From positions 20,988-84,987 of the forward strand of contig NZ_JUUZ01000026.1 in the NCBI RefSeq assembly GCF_001074155.1: DNA of 64,000 nucleotides, in the 5' to 3' direction. Position numbers and translations under genes: made by a program. The notes beneath the pieces are model-generated. The model searched no databases, had not been told where the DNA came from, and worked only from the letters and a program-made list of their open reading frames with translations. Origin of the DNA: Streptococcus pseudopneumoniae. Lineage in GTDB: Bacteria; Bacillota; Bacilli; Lactobacillales; Streptococcaceae. Of this stretch, positions 38,071-46,395 are shown in pieces. The number at the start of each line of letters is the position of its first letter. Position 1 is the stretch's first letter.

Positions 38071-38490
38071 TATTCCACTTCTTCAGCATTTTCACATCTG
38101 ACCCAGGATAGTTTTTTACCAAAACTTGTAGCTAAGAAGTTAGCTCGTCCAAGTGAATTGGTTTTACTTGAAGGTATTCTTGCCAACGTGTTTGTTAATA
38201 TCGCTATTTTGTCTTCAATCTTAGTCAAAGATGCGTCTGCAAAACTTTGGATTATATTGTCAGCAATTTCTATGTTTGTATTTTTATCAAACGAGCACAT
38301 TGCTGCAAATTTTGCGTCATTTAGTATTGTTAAATTTAGCATTGTTTCTAATGAAGTTCAGCATTTCGAAATCGCAAATATTCTCCGTCATTGGGGTGTC
38401 ACCTTTGTTGCTAACTTAATAGGTGGTGGTTTCTTGATTGGATTACCATATGCCTTTTTAAATAAAAATGAAGAGACTTATGTAGACTAA
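38071..38490 (+). pseudogene. 5'-truncated copy of the formate/nitrite transporter gene
   Basis: From ~38071 the frame reads STSSAFSHLTQDSFLP, then ARPSELVLLEGILANVFVNI and on to PYAFLNKNEETYVD. It matches the second half of the intact transporter at 38745-39542 from the HSAAYANLTHDSF region to the end. The first ~125 codons are missing, and the break lies just after the SUKH stop codon. There is no start codon in place. It is a remnant of a tandem duplication, or of a recombination event that brought in the SUKH gene. Confidence 0.88.
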
Positions 38491-38507
38491 AAATTATCAA
38501 TTGAAGT

Positions 38508-38540
38508 GGGGAGAAATGCTAGGTTTCTCTCTTTTATTTT
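38508..38540 (+). terminator. Terminator after the truncated transporter copy
   Basis: GGGGAGAAA-TGCTAGG-TTTCTCTC followed by TTTTATTTT. Confidence 0.75.
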
Positions 38541-38633
38541 AGTTAAAAATATATTAATTATAATAAATAGTTCTAGAAGTTCAGGAATTGTTTTCAGTGA
38601 TATTAGAAGTCTAAAACCTTAAAACTACAAGAG

Positions 38634-38647
38634 TGTAAACGATTCCG
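38634..38647 (+). promoter_or_regulatory. Possible cre (CcpA) site upstream of the formate/nitrite transporter
   Basis: TGTAAACGATTCCG fits TGNAANCGNNNNCA except for the last base. It lies ~60 bases before the -10 box of the transporter gene. Single-mismatch cre sites occur by chance, so this is tentative. Confidence 0.4.
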
Positions 38648-38706
38648 ATAATTTTAAAAAATATTAGTGATTGATTTAGGAAAGCCTTCCCATTATATCG
38701 ATTTTA

Positions 38707-38715
38707 TGTTATAAT
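38707..38715 (+). promoter_or_regulatory. Extended -10 promoter of the formate/nitrite transporter
   Basis: TGTTATAAT, 29 bases before the ATG. Confidence 0.65.
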
Positions 38716-38744
38716 ATTCACAAATAAAAGTTTTAGGAGTTTAT

Positions 38745-39542
38745 ATGGTCTCATCAGAATTTATTTCAAAAATCGAATTTGCTTGTAAGAAAAAGGAAAG
38801 TCTTTATTCGAATAGTAAATTTAAGTATGCGATTCGTTCAATGTTTGCAGGTGCTTTCCTTACCTTCAGTACAGCAGCAGGAGCTGTAGGTGCTGATTTG
38901 ATCAATAAGATTGCACCAGGTAGTGGACGTTTCCTCTTCCCATTTGTTTTCGCTTGGGGGTTGGCTTACATTGTCTTCTTGAATACTGAATTGGTAACGT
39001 CAAACATGATGTTCTTAACAGCGGGTAGTTTTTTGAAAAAAATTAGCTGGAGAAAAACAGCTGAAATTCTTCTATATTGTACTTTCTTTAACTTAATTGG
39101 TGCACTTATCGCTGGTTGGGGATTTGCTCATTCAGCAGCTTACGCTAATCTAACACATGATAGCTTTATTTCTGGAGTTGTAGAAATGAAGTTGGGACGC
39201 TCTAATGAACTAGTTTTACTTGAAGGTATTCTAGCTAATATCTTTGTAAACATCGCCATTCTTTCATTTGTTTTGGTTAAAGATGGTGGCGCAAAACTTT
39301 GGTTGGTTCTATCAGCCATTTACATGTTTGTATTCTTAACGAACGAACACATCGCCGCAAACTTTGCATCATTTGCGATTGTTAAATTCAGTGTCGCTGC
39401 TGATTCAATTGCAAACTTCGGTATTGGAAATATTCTTCGTCACTGGGGTGTGACCTTTATCGGTAACTTTATTGGTGGTGGTCTACTAATTGGATTGCCT
39501 TACGCTTTCTTAAACAAAAACGAAGATACATATGTAGATTAA
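38745..39542 (+). CDS. Formate/nitrite transporter family protein
   Basis: A 265-residue pentameric-channel type protein of the FocA/NirC family with six membrane helices. Characteristic parts are FAGAFLTFSTAAGAVGAD (TM1), LNTELVTSNMMFLTAG (TM2 and the omega loop), HSAAYANLTHDSF, LLEGILANIFVNIAIL (TM5a/b region) and FLTNEHIAANFASF. In fermenting streptococci the likely cargo is formate from pyruvate formate-lyase. ATG follows TTAGGAGTTT. A truncated second copy lies 250 bases upstream. Confidence 0.92.
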   Translation: MVSSEFISKIEFACKKKESLYSNSKFKYAIRSMFAGAFLTFSTAAGAVGADLINKIAPGSGRFLFPFVFAWGLAYIVFLNTELVTSNMMFLTAGSFLKKISWRKTAEILLYCTFFNLIGALIAGWGFAHSAAYANLTHDSFISGVVEMKLGRSNELVLLEGILANIFVNIAILSFVLVKDGGAKLWLVLSAIYMFVFLTNEHIAANFASFAIVKFSVAADSIANFGIGNILRHWGVTFIGNFIGGGLLIGLPYAFLNKNEDTYVD

Positions 39543-39571
39543 AAGTTGGATTGATTCCAACTTTTTCTTTT
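39542..39571 (+). terminator. Terminator of the formate/nitrite transporter gene
   Basis: AAAGTTGGA-TTGA-TTCCAACTTTTT hairpin. Confidence 0.88.
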
Positions 39572-39581
39572 TGTTTTTCCA

Positions 39582-39590
39582 TGCTATAAT
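39582..39590 (+). promoter_or_regulatory. Extended -10 promoter of the DUF2130 gene
   Basis: TGCTATAAT, 32 bases before the DUF2130 start; it may also drive the three membrane protein genes downstream because no terminator is seen after DUF2130. Confidence 0.7.
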
Positions 39591-39622
39591 GAATGGAGAA
39601 TAGTTTGATATAGAGGAAAATT

Positions 39623-40897
39623 ATGAACGAAATTAAATGCCCAAATTGTGGGGAAGTTTTTACAGTAAATGAAAGTCAATACGCAGAGCTGATTTCTCAA
39701 GTCCGTACTGTAGAGTTTGACAAGGAATTGCACGAGCGAATCAAGCAAGAATTAATGTTGGTGGAACAAAAATCTTTAAATGAACAACAGGCAAAACTCG
39801 CTCAAAAGGATCAGGAAATTGCCCAGCTACAAAGTCAAATCCAAAACTTCGATACAGAAAAAGAATTGGCCAAAAAAGAAATGGAGCAAAGTGCTAGCCA
39901 AAGTCTGTTGGAAAAAGAAAAAGAGGTCCAAGCTCTTGAGAATCAATTGGCTACCTTGCGCTTAGAGCATGAAAATCAACTACAAATAACTCTTTCTGAT
40001 CTTGAAAAAGAACGCGATCAGGTTAAAAATCAGCTCCTTTTACAAGAAAAAGAAAACGAGCTTTCTCTGACTTCAGTTAAGCAAAACTATGAAGCCCAAC
40101 TTAAGGCAGCAAATGAGCAAGTTGAGTTCTACAAGAATTTCAAGGCCCAACAATCAACAAAGGCAATTGGAGAAAGTTTGGAGCAGTATGCGGAGAGTGA
40201 GTTTAACAAGGTTCGTAGTTTTGCCTTTCCAAATGCTTATTTTGAAAAGGACAATAAAGTCTCAGCTCGTGGTTCTAAAGGGGACTTTATCTTCCGTGAT
40301 TTTGATGAAAATGGGCTAGAATTCATCTCCATCATGTTTGAGATGAAAAATGAAGCTGATGGTACTGAGAAAAAGCATAAGAATGCCGATTTCTACAAAG
40401 AGTTGGATAAGGATCGTCGGGAGAAGAACTGTGAGTATGCAGTTTTGGTAAGTATGCTTGAGGCTGACAACGATTACTTCAATACTGGAATTGTTGATGT
40501 CAGTCATGAGTATGAGAAAATGTACGTCGTGCGTCCTCAGTTCTTTATTCAGTTAATTGGTCTCTTGCGAAATGCTGCCCTTAATTCCCTAAAATACAAG
40601 CAGGAATTAGCACTTATCCGTGAACAAAATATTGATATTACTCATTTCGAAGAGGACCTAGATGCCTTCAAGGTTGCCTTTGCTAAAAACTACAATTCAG
40701 CATCTGTCAACTTCGGTAAGGCTATTGACGAAATCGACAAGGCCATCAAAAGGATGGAAGAAGTCAAGAAATTCCTAACAACATCCGAAAACCAACTCCG
40801 ACTTGCCAATAATAAGTTGGATGATGTATCTGTTAAAAAATTGACTCGTAAGAATCCGACCATGAAGGCTAAGTTTGATGCCTTGAAGGGGGAGTAA
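39623..40897 (+). CDS. DUF2130 protein with zinc ribbon, coiled coil and nuclease-like core
   Basis: A 424-residue protein with half a zinc ribbon at the N terminus (KCPNCGEVF), a long coiled coil (~residues 20-185, rich in Gln, Glu and Lys) and a C-terminal DUF2130 domain. The domain contains [14 protein letters not shown] and [12 protein letters not shown] (~residues 214-244), a D then ExK arrangement like the PD-(D/E)xK fold of RmuC-type proteins; this resemblance is my inference. Cellular role is unknown. ATG follows AGAGGAAAATT. Confidence 0.8.
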   Translation: MNEIKCPNCGEVFTVNESQYAELISQVRTVEFDKELHERIKQELMLVEQKSLNEQQAKLAQKDQEIAQLQSQIQNFDTEKELAKKEMEQSASQSLLEKEKEVQALENQLATLRLEHENQLQITLSDLEKERDQVKNQLLLQEKENELSLTSVKQNYEAQLKAANEQVEFYKNFKAQQSTKAIGESLEQYAESEFNKVRSFAFPNAYFEKDNKVSARGSKGDFIFRDFDENGLEFISIMFEMKNEADGTEKKHKNADFYKELDKDRREKNCEYAVLVSMLEADNDYFNTGIVDVSHEYEKMYVVRPQFFIQLIGLLRNAALNSLKYKQELALIREQNIDITHFEEDLDAFKVAFAKNYNSASVNFGKAIDEIDKAIKRMEEVKKFLTTSENQLRLANNKLDDVSVKKLTRKNPTMKAKFDALKGE

Positions 40898-40922
40898 ATT
40901 TTCCATAGAACCAGGAATTTAT

Positions 40923-41741
40923 ATGAAAAGAGTTATAGAAATTATTAGAACATGGTCAGCTGATAAAATAGAATTAGTATTTCTTAAAATTATATTTAAA
41001 TACTTGCTGTGTTTATTAGTGTTTTCAACGGTAATTGTTTATGTCTATATTTTTAACCATTCATCGACCACTTACACAAAGGCATTAACAATATTTCTTG
41101 TCCTACTTATACTGTTTATTTTTCTATCTAAACTATTACTTGATAAGGCTTTAATTGATATTTTATCTCAAGATATCAATTTAGCAAAGTATCAAGAAAT
41201 AGTTGCTAGAGCTGAGGAAAATTCTTTAAATAGAAATGTTCAAGTTCTTCCAAAATATTTGGCAAATGCAAGAGTATCCTTTTATAGAGGACACTTCCAA
41301 GATAGTTTAGAATTGCTGAATAACATAAAAAATAGTAATCTAAAGAAATCCAAAAATCTCTACTATGTATTTAATATCAAGTATTATAGCATCCTAAACT
41401 TGCTTCATTTGAATAATTGTTTAGAATTAAAAGAATTGATGGTAGAAATTGAAGGACTAATAAGTAATGTTCAATCTCAAATTCTAAAACATCAGGAAGA
41501 TATTTTGAGTTTAAAGGCTATTGTTGACATCTATTGTAATAAAATATCAAACGACTACTTCGACACTGCGGAACCAGAAAATAAGTTAGCTCGAATCATG
41601 TTCTCTTATTACGGAGCTCTAAATGCCCAATTAAAAGGAGATGAAGCTCGTACTCGCAGTTTGTTTGAAAGCATAGCCCATGAAAATCCAGAACTCTTTT
41701 ATGTTCAGGAAGCGCAGAAATATATAGGAGCAGAGGAATAA
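40923..41741 (+). CDS. Two-TM TPR-like protein, copy 1 of variable-N/constant-C array
   Basis: A 272-residue protein with two membrane helices (~residues 20-45 and 54-74) and a cytosolic helical region with TPR-like spacing ([20 protein letters not shown], ~residues 118-137). The last ~62 residues, from [20 protein letters not shown] to YVQEAQKYI, are nearly identical to those of the two following genes, while the first ~200 residues are not. Short hairpin between membrane helices suggests both termini are inside. I do not recognise a family. It follows DUF2130 by 25 bases without a terminator. Its ribosome binding site is ACCAGGAAT (weak). Confidence 0.7.
   Translation: MKRVIEIIRTWSADKIELVFLKIIFKYLLCLLVFSTVIVYVYIFNHSSTTYTKALTIFLVLLILFIFLSKLLLDKALIDILSQDINLAKYQEIVARAEENSLNRNVQVLPKYLANARVSFYRGHFQDSLELLNNIKNSNLKKSKNLYYVFNIKYYSILNLLHLNNCLELKELMVEIEGLISNVQSQILKHQEDILSLKAIVDIYCNKISNDYFDTAEPENKLARIMFSYYGALNAQLKGDEARTRSLFESIAHENPELFYVQEAQKYIGAEE
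41541..41722 (+). repeat. Constant 3' cassette, copy 1 (others at ~42367-42540 and ~43477-43660)
   Basis: A ~175-base block ending three tandem genes is almost identical at DNA level: all share TTAGCTCGAATCATGTT, CTTATTACGGAGCT, GCCCAATTAAAAGGAGATG and CCAGAACTCTTTTATGTTCA, with only scattered changes. The upstream two thirds of each gene are unrelated at DNA level. This pattern points to recombination or gene conversion at the 3' ends. Confidence 0.85.
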
Positions 41742-41752
41742 GAGAGTAACAT

Positions 41753-42565
41753 ATGAAATTAATTGAAAAAATAGTAAGTAGGGCGACAGAGAATATTCTT
41801 CTACAAATTGAGACTATTAGTCAAATTAGCTCAATTATTGGACTTGTTTTGGATGTGTTGGCTGTATTTTTAATTTTCCAAAGTGATACCAAAAAGTGGG
41901 GAGTAATATTATTAGTAGTAGTAGTACTATTTGCTAGTCTAGTTTTATACCTACGTTTTGTCCTAAACAAAGTTATTTATCTAGTGTTAAACGATGCTAT
42001 TAATCTTAAGCTCTATGTGGACATGTTCAGGGTTCAATCAGAAAAGTCTATTAAGCCCTTTAGGGCAACATATCGTGAGTATTGCCAATTTATCCAAGGT
42101 CAAGTGGCTTATCTAAAAGGAGATTTTCAAGCTGCCAAGGAAAATATGTCCAAATATGATTTGAAGAAAATTTGGAAGAGATTCAGGAACCATACATTTT
42201 TAATATCAACCTATGAGCTATTAAAAGTTTGCATTCATCTTCAAGATGCACAAGATATTGCTTTCTTTGAGGAACAATTGTCCAAGGCGCCAGATTTTAA
42301 AGGAGGCAAAGCTAAACTAGTCGCCCAAACTCAAGCCATAAAAGACATTGTGTTCAATAAAGAAGTGAACGACTACTTCGATACCACAGAACCAGAAAAT
42401 AAGTTAGCTCGAATCATGTTTTCTTATTACGGAGCTCTCAATGCCCAATTAAAAGGAGATGAAGCTCGTGCTCGTAGTTTGTTTGAAAGCATCGCCCATG
42501 AAAATCCAGAACTCTTTTATGTTCAGGAAGCGAAGAAATATTTTGGAAGCAATAATGTTGTCTAG
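41753..42565 (+). CDS. Two-TM TPR-like protein, copy 2 of the array
   Basis: A 270-residue protein with the same plan: two N-terminal membrane helices (~residues 24-45 and 50-71), a TPR-like unit [20 protein letters not shown] (~residues 113-132), and the shared C-terminal cassette from [20 protein letters not shown] to VQEAKKYFG. Outside the cassette it is clearly different from copies 1 and 3. It starts 11 bases after copy 1 with GAGAGTAAC as a modest site. Function unknown. Confidence 0.7.
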   Translation: MKLIEKIVSRATENILLQIETISQISSIIGLVLDVLAVFLIFQSDTKKWGVILLVVVVLFASLVLYLRFVLNKVIYLVLNDAINLKLYVDMFRVQSEKSIKPFRATYREYCQFIQGQVAYLKGDFQAAKENMSKYDLKKIWKRFRNHTFLISTYELLKVCIHLQDAQDIAFFEEQLSKAPDFKGGKAKLVAQTQAIKDIVFNKEVNDYFDTTEPENKLARIMFSYYGALNAQLKGDEARARSLFESIAHENPELFYVQEAKKYFGSNNVV

Positions 42566-42648
42566 TACCTTTCCCCTAAATTAAGTAAAGAGAGTAACCA
42601 GGTCAAAAAAAGACTACGCAACAGTTAACACGACCACTGAAACAGGGG

Positions 42649-42858
42649 ATGAGAAGGGTAGATGTCATAAAGAGAATTATGAGTACATGTAGAGTGGTTG
42701 TTGCTACAGTTTTTGTTATAGATGTGATAATTTATGGGGTAGCAGTTAATGCATCAACATTTGGATTTGGAGTCTCGATAGCGGCTCCAGTAATAGCGAG
42801 CGCCTTCTTATATTTAAGTTCTACAATGGAGGATAATGATGAAAGAAATATTAAATAA
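42649..42858 (+). CDS. Small two-TM protein between copies 2 and 3
   Basis: A 69-residue basic-start membrane protein with two hydrophobic segments ([18 protein letters not shown] and [14 protein letters not shown]) and a charged end (EDNDERNIK). It overlaps copy 3 by 20 bases and its coding sequence supplies the GGAGG of copy 3, so the two are translationally coupled. The frame is open for 17 further codons upstream without a start codon, so it may be the end of a once longer gene. No family recognised. Confidence 0.5.
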   Translation: MRRVDVIKRIMSTCRVVVATVFVIDVIIYGVAVNASTFGFGVSIAAPVIASAFLYLSSTMEDNDERNIK

Positions 42859-43678
42859 CTATTCGTTGAAAATATCTGGACTTGAAATTCCAAAATTATA
42901 TAATTTGACAAAAATAGTATACATTTGCTTATTTCCTATAGTTTGTCTAGCATTTATAGGGATGGTTGTTGAATTATTTAAAGGTGGGGAAATGAATTTT
43001 ATGAAATTCATTACTTATACGGTAGTATGTTTTGGGTTTGAGACACTCCTTTCATTAAACAATAAACTAGTTAAATTAGCTGTAGATAATATCCTTTTGA
43101 CGGATATTAATTTCGACAAGCACATAAGTTATTATCGATATGTGGCTGAACACTCAGTCAAGTCTCAACAACTGTTTAATAATGCAAATTATTTACTAGC
43201 TATTGCCCAAGCGTCATACTACCAAGGAAAGTTTGAAGAAACACTTGATAATTTGGAACGAATAAATTTTGAGGATAAAAATTTTAATAAGAAATTTGAG
43301 ATCCAATTGTCCACAGCTTACTTTAAGATTCTTTCTCTAATCCATGCTGATAAAACAGAAGAAATTTCGAACCAAATCGATATGTTAGCTACATTAAAAG
43401 TTCGAACAAATTCTCAGGTCACTAGGCAGACGAAAGCAATAAACATAATACAAGCTATAGAGGATCTTGTTTTAAATAAAATATCAAACGACTACTTCGA
43501 CACTGCCGAACCAGAAAGTAAGTTAGCTCGAATCATGTTCTCTTATTACGGAGCTCTTAATGCCCAATTAAAAGGAGATGAAGCTCGTGCCCATAGTTTG
43601 TTTGAAAGTATCGCCCATGAAAATCCAGAACTCTTTTATGTTCAGGAAGCGAAGAAATATTTAGAAGGAGAAAACTGA
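42839..43678 (+). CDS. Two-TM TPR-like protein, copy 3 of the array
   Basis: A 279-residue protein with two membrane helices (~residues 24-46 and 55-75), TPR-like repeats ([20 protein letters not shown], ~residues 118-137) and the C-terminal cassette from [20 protein letters not shown] to [10 protein letters not shown]. Of two adjacent ATGs (42836, 42839) the second has the better distance (6 bases) to GGAGG at 42828-42832. Its cassette is closest to copy 1 at the 5' border (AAAATATCAAACGACTAC shared) and to copy 2 in AQ/AK choice (EAKKY). Function unknown; an immunity-type role is speculation from context. Confidence 0.7.
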   Translation: MKEILNNYSLKISGLEIPKLYNLTKIVYICLFPIVCLAFIGMVVELFKGGEMNFMKFITYTVVCFGFETLLSLNNKLVKLAVDNILLTDINFDKHISYYRYVAEHSVKSQQLFNNANYLLAIAQASYYQGKFEETLDNLERINFEDKNFNKKFEIQLSTAYFKILSLIHADKTEEISNQIDMLATLKVRTNSQVTRQTKAINIIQAIEDLVLNKISNDYFDTAEPESKLARIMFSYYGALNAQLKGDEARAHSLFESIAHENPELFYVQEAKKYLEGEN

Positions 43679-43791
43679 TGTCAGAACGTACCGCTTTACC
43701 GATTGGGAGTGTTGTTCGAGTGAGAGAAGGTGTGGAGCCTGTCATGATTGTTAATCATTGTCCAGTTACTAAAAAGCAGAGGCAAAAATGA
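43678..43791 (+). pseudogene. Truncated DUF4176 gene
   Basis: A 37-codon frame (ATG 43678, TGA 43789-43791) begins SERTALPIGSVVRVREGVEP and continues VMIVNHCPVTKK. This is the N-terminal signature of DUF4176 (LPIGSVV then VMI), a small protein family often found in type VII secretion/LXG toxin loci of Firmicutes. Full-length members are roughly twice as long, and the usual aromatic C-terminal part is absent downstream in all three frames. RBS AGAAGGAGAAAAC is strong. It starts with the A of the copy 3 stop (TGATG overlap). Confidence 0.6.
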
Positions 43792-43835
43792 AACTGGGAC
43801 CATTTGGATTGGGCTTATCAATAGGGGGGTAAAAC

Positions 43836-44438
43836 ATGGAAATACAATTAAAATTACGTGGAAACTCAGAAGGATTTATCCTTGAGTCAAAATTACCTGA
43901 TGATGAACTTTGGACTGAAAGGATTGAAATCGTTCAAGAAGATGAAGGTTATCGTCTCTATGCAAAAGATGTAGAAATTCTTGTCTTGAAAGAATCAGAA
44001 TTCATTTCTAAGAAGAAAAGAATAGTCGCAAGAGGGTTAAATAAGGATTTGATTTATTATGAAGAAAAAAGATTTGAACATTTATGGGAACAAGCATACT
44101 GGCATGGAGTTTTTCAATTTAATTTAAATAACTATGAAATGACGTGTGTAGGTTCAGGTAGTAAAGGAGATATTTCACCTGTCACAAAAGATGGCATTCC
44201 GATTGCCGTTTATGCTGCAAGTAATATTGCAATTGCTGGAAAGAGAAATTTTTCTCTCTATACTGAAAATATTGACGAAATTGACAATTTACTGATGTTT
44301 TACGTAATTGATTATATTAGGGGATATGACTTTTTAGATATTGATTCTTTATCTGCAAGATATCGTTTCTTTTATCGATTCGATAATCGCTCAGCTATAA
44401 CGAAGGAACATTTAGATATGCTTCCAGAGGAGAGATGA
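43836..44438 (+). CDS. Unrecognised protein, possibly cut by a TGA before a membrane segment
   Basis: A 200-residue protein with strong RBS (AGGGGGG, 43822-43829). The N-terminal ~65 residues look like beta strands (QLKLRGNSEGFILESKLP, YRLYAKDVEILVLKESEF), and the centre has AYWHGVFQFNLNNYEMTCVG. No family recognised. The same frame stays open after the TGA (44436-44438) for 52 codons with two hydrophobic segments, then ends at TAG 44595-44597. The TGA is followed by C, a context known to be leaky. So the gene may be a former or rarely read-through membrane-anchored protein. Confidence 0.6.
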   Translation: MEIQLKLRGNSEGFILESKLPDDELWTERIEIVQEDEGYRLYAKDVEILVLKESEFISKKKRIVARGLNKDLIYYEEKRFEHLWEQAYWHGVFQFNLNNYEMTCVGSGSKGDISPVTKDGIPIAVYAASNIAIAGKRNFSLYTENIDEIDNLLMFYVIDYIRGYDFLDIDSLSARYRFFYRFDNRSAITKEHLDMLPEER

Positions 44439-44597
44439 CCTTCTAAGTTAGAGGCGTTTATCATTTATTTTTTATCAGCCTTCCTTGTTGTAGGTGTAAG
44501 CTTGGTATCATTACGCCCTTTGTTCGCATTTTTAGTAGCAATACTGATACATTATATTTATACTATCATAAAGAATTGGAGAGACAGAGGTGAATAG
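44439..44597 (+). pseudogene. In-frame membrane-segment extension after the TGA
   Basis: Continuing in frame with the 200-residue protein: SKLEAFIIYFLSAFLVVGVS then LFAFLVAILIHYIYTIIKNW and a charged end RDRGE. It has no start codon of its own. The rest of the gap up to truB (44598-44761) shows only a 13-codon frame at 44695-44736 ([13 protein letters not shown]) that may be a gene remnant, and the truB ribosome binding site. Confidence 0.5.
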
Positions 44598-44761
44598 TAG
44601 GGTATTTACCTATTGATTTATTATTGATACTGCATTAAAAGAAATATTAAAAAGGTGTCAATAGCCTAATCAAAGGCATGAGAGGATGGTTTAAATGATA
44701 CTGGAACGAGTTAAAAAAATTTTATTAACCACATGATGAGAAAGGAAATCAGATAGCAAAC

Positions 44762-45640
44762 ATGAACGGTATTATCAACTTAAAAAAAGAAGCAGGGATG
44801 ACCTCGCATGATGCGGTTTTTAAACTGCGTAAGATTTTGGGAACTAAGAAGATTGGCCATGGTGGGACCTTGGATCCGGATGTAGTGGGCGTTTTACCCA
44901 TTGCTGTGGGAAAGGCGACTCGCATGGTTGAGTTCATGCAGGACGAGGGTAAGGTCTATGAGGGAGAAATCACTCTGGGCTATTCAACGACGACCGAGGA
45001 TGCTAGTGGGGAAGTAGTTGCAGAGACTCTTGTTTTAAATCCACTGGATGAAAAACTTGTCGATGAAGCGATTGCGAGTTTGACTGGTCCTATCACTCAA
45101 ATCCCACCAATGTACTCGGCTGTCAAGGTAAATGGTCGCAAGCTCTATGAGTATGTGCGTGCTGGTCAGGAAGTCGAGCGTCCAGAACGTCAGGTGACCA
45201 TTTATAGTTTTGAAAGAACCAGTCCGATTTCTTATGAGGACAAACTTGCGCGTTTTACCTTCCGAGTAAAATGTAGCAAAGGGACCTATATCCGTACCTT
45301 ATCGGTTGACTTGGGAGAGAAGCTTGGTTATGCAGCTCACATGTCTCATCTTACACGGACTAGTGCAGCTGGTTTACAGTTAGAAGATTCCTTGAGCTTA
45401 GAAGAAATTGCCCAAAAAGTAGAGGCTGGTGAATTAGACTTTCTCCATCCGATTGAGATTGGTACAGGGGATTTAGTTAAGGTTTATCTTACTCCGGAAC
45501 AGGCAGAGGAAGTCCGCTTCGGCCGCTTTATTGAGTTAGAGTGTAGCGAGAAAGAAGTTGCCGCTTTCGAAGGAGAGAAGCTACTTGCTATTATGGAGAA
45601 ACGTGATCATCTCTACAAACCAAGAAAGGTTTTCTCTTAA
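44762..45640 (+). CDS. truB: tRNA pseudouridine-55 synthase
   Basis: A 292-residue enzyme making the universal pseudouridine 55 in the T loop of tRNAs. The N terminus [18 protein letters not shown], the catalytic Asp in [18 protein letters not shown] (~residues 33-50) and [16 protein letters not shown] (~178) are all present, with a C-terminal PUA-like part. ATG 44762 follows GAAAGGAAATC. It marks the return to core genome after the accessory stretch. Confidence 0.96.
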   Translation: MNGIINLKKEAGMTSHDAVFKLRKILGTKKIGHGGTLDPDVVGVLPIAVGKATRMVEFMQDEGKVYEGEITLGYSTTTEDASGEVVAETLVLNPLDEKLVDEAIASLTGPITQIPPMYSAVKVNGRKLYEYVRAGQEVERPERQVTIYSFERTSPISYEDKLARFTFRVKCSKGTYIRTLSVDLGEKLGYAAHMSHLTRTSAAGLQLEDSLSLEEIAQKVEAGELDFLHPIEIGTGDLVKVYLTPEQAEEVRFGRFIELECSEKEVAAFEGEKLLAIMEKRDHLYKPRKVFS

Positions 45641-45768
45641 GTATTTGGAAAAGCAATGATTTTTATTTACTAGTCTAAAGATGAGATGCTCTCTTCTTTT
45701 TAAAATATTAGCCAATAAATAGTTTTTAAATTTTATGTCTTAAAAAACCATTGAAAATACAGTGTTAT

Positions 45769-45797
45769 TTGACAGTTTTGCTTACTTATGATAAGAT
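45769..45797 (+). promoter_or_regulatory. Promoter of rocS
   Basis: TTGACA (45769-45774), 17-base spacer, TAAGAT (45792-45797) with a TG extension. Confidence 0.75.
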
Positions 45798-45834
45798 TTA
45801 ATTTAAGAAAAGCTAGAGAAAAATTGAGGATATT

Positions 45835-46326
45835 ATGAGTATTGAAATGACTGTCAGTGAGATTGCTGAGGTCTTGGGACTTTCCCGACAAGCAATCAAT
45901 AATCGTGTCAAAGAATTACCAGAAGAAGATATTACAAAAAACGACAAGGGTGTTACTGTTGTTACTCGCAGTGGATTGATCAAGCTAGAAGAAATCTACA
46001 AGAAAACAATTTTTGAAGATGAACCGGTTAGTGATGAAGTTAAGCAACGAGAACTCATGGAAATTCTTGTTGATGAAAAGAACGCTGAAATCATTCGTCT
46101 TTATGAGCAATTGAAAGCTAAAGATAAGCAACTGGCTGAAAAAGATGAACAGATGCGTGTCAAAGACCGCCAAATCGCTGAAAAAGATAAGCAATTGGAC
46201 CAACAACAACAGTTAACTCTTCAAGCTATGAAGGATCAAGAAACACTTCAGTTGGAGTTGGATCAAGCTAAGCAAGAAGTTCAGGCATCGAAGAAAGGCT
46301 TCTTTGCTCGCTTATTTGGCAAATAA
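45835..46326 (+). CDS. rocS: RocS, regulator of chromosome segregation
   Basis: A 163-residue protein with an N-terminal helix-turn-helix (VSEIAEVLGLSRQAINNRVK, ~residues 7-26), a central coiled coil of repeated KDKQLAEKD-like heptads (~85-150) and a C-terminal amphipathic helix (KKGFFARLFGK) for membrane binding. Length and layout match pneumococcal RocS, which binds DNA and membrane and links chromosome segregation with cell division and capsule production. ATG follows TTGAGGATATT. It has its own promoter. Confidence 0.9.
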   Translation: MSIEMTVSEIAEVLGLSRQAINNRVKELPEEDITKNDKGVTVVTRSGLIKLEEIYKKTIFEDEPVSDEVKQRELMEILVDEKNAEIIRLYEQLKAKDKQLAEKDEQMRVKDRQIAEKDKQLDQQQQLTLQAMKDQETLQLELDQAKQEVQASKKGFFARLFGK

Positions 46327-46328
46327 GA

Positions 46329-46373
46329 AAAAACTGCTTGGTTTCTAGAACTAGACCAGGTGGTTTCTTTTTA
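46329..46373 (+). terminator. Terminator after rocS
   Basis: AAAACTGCTTGGTT pairs imperfectly with GACCAGGTGGTTT around an inner CTAGAACTAG stem; T-rich end. Confidence 0.65.
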
Positions 46374-46395
46374 CAAATCAATAAGGAATGATAAG

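Noticed and set aside
43788..43832. 14-codon Gly-rich frame with ATGA overlap
   Set aside because: Too short to support as a gene and the overlap can be accidental; mentioned in the DUF4176 finding only.
44695..44736. 13-codon frame [13 protein letters not shown] before truB
   Set aside because: Looks like a gene-start remnant but nothing else supports it.
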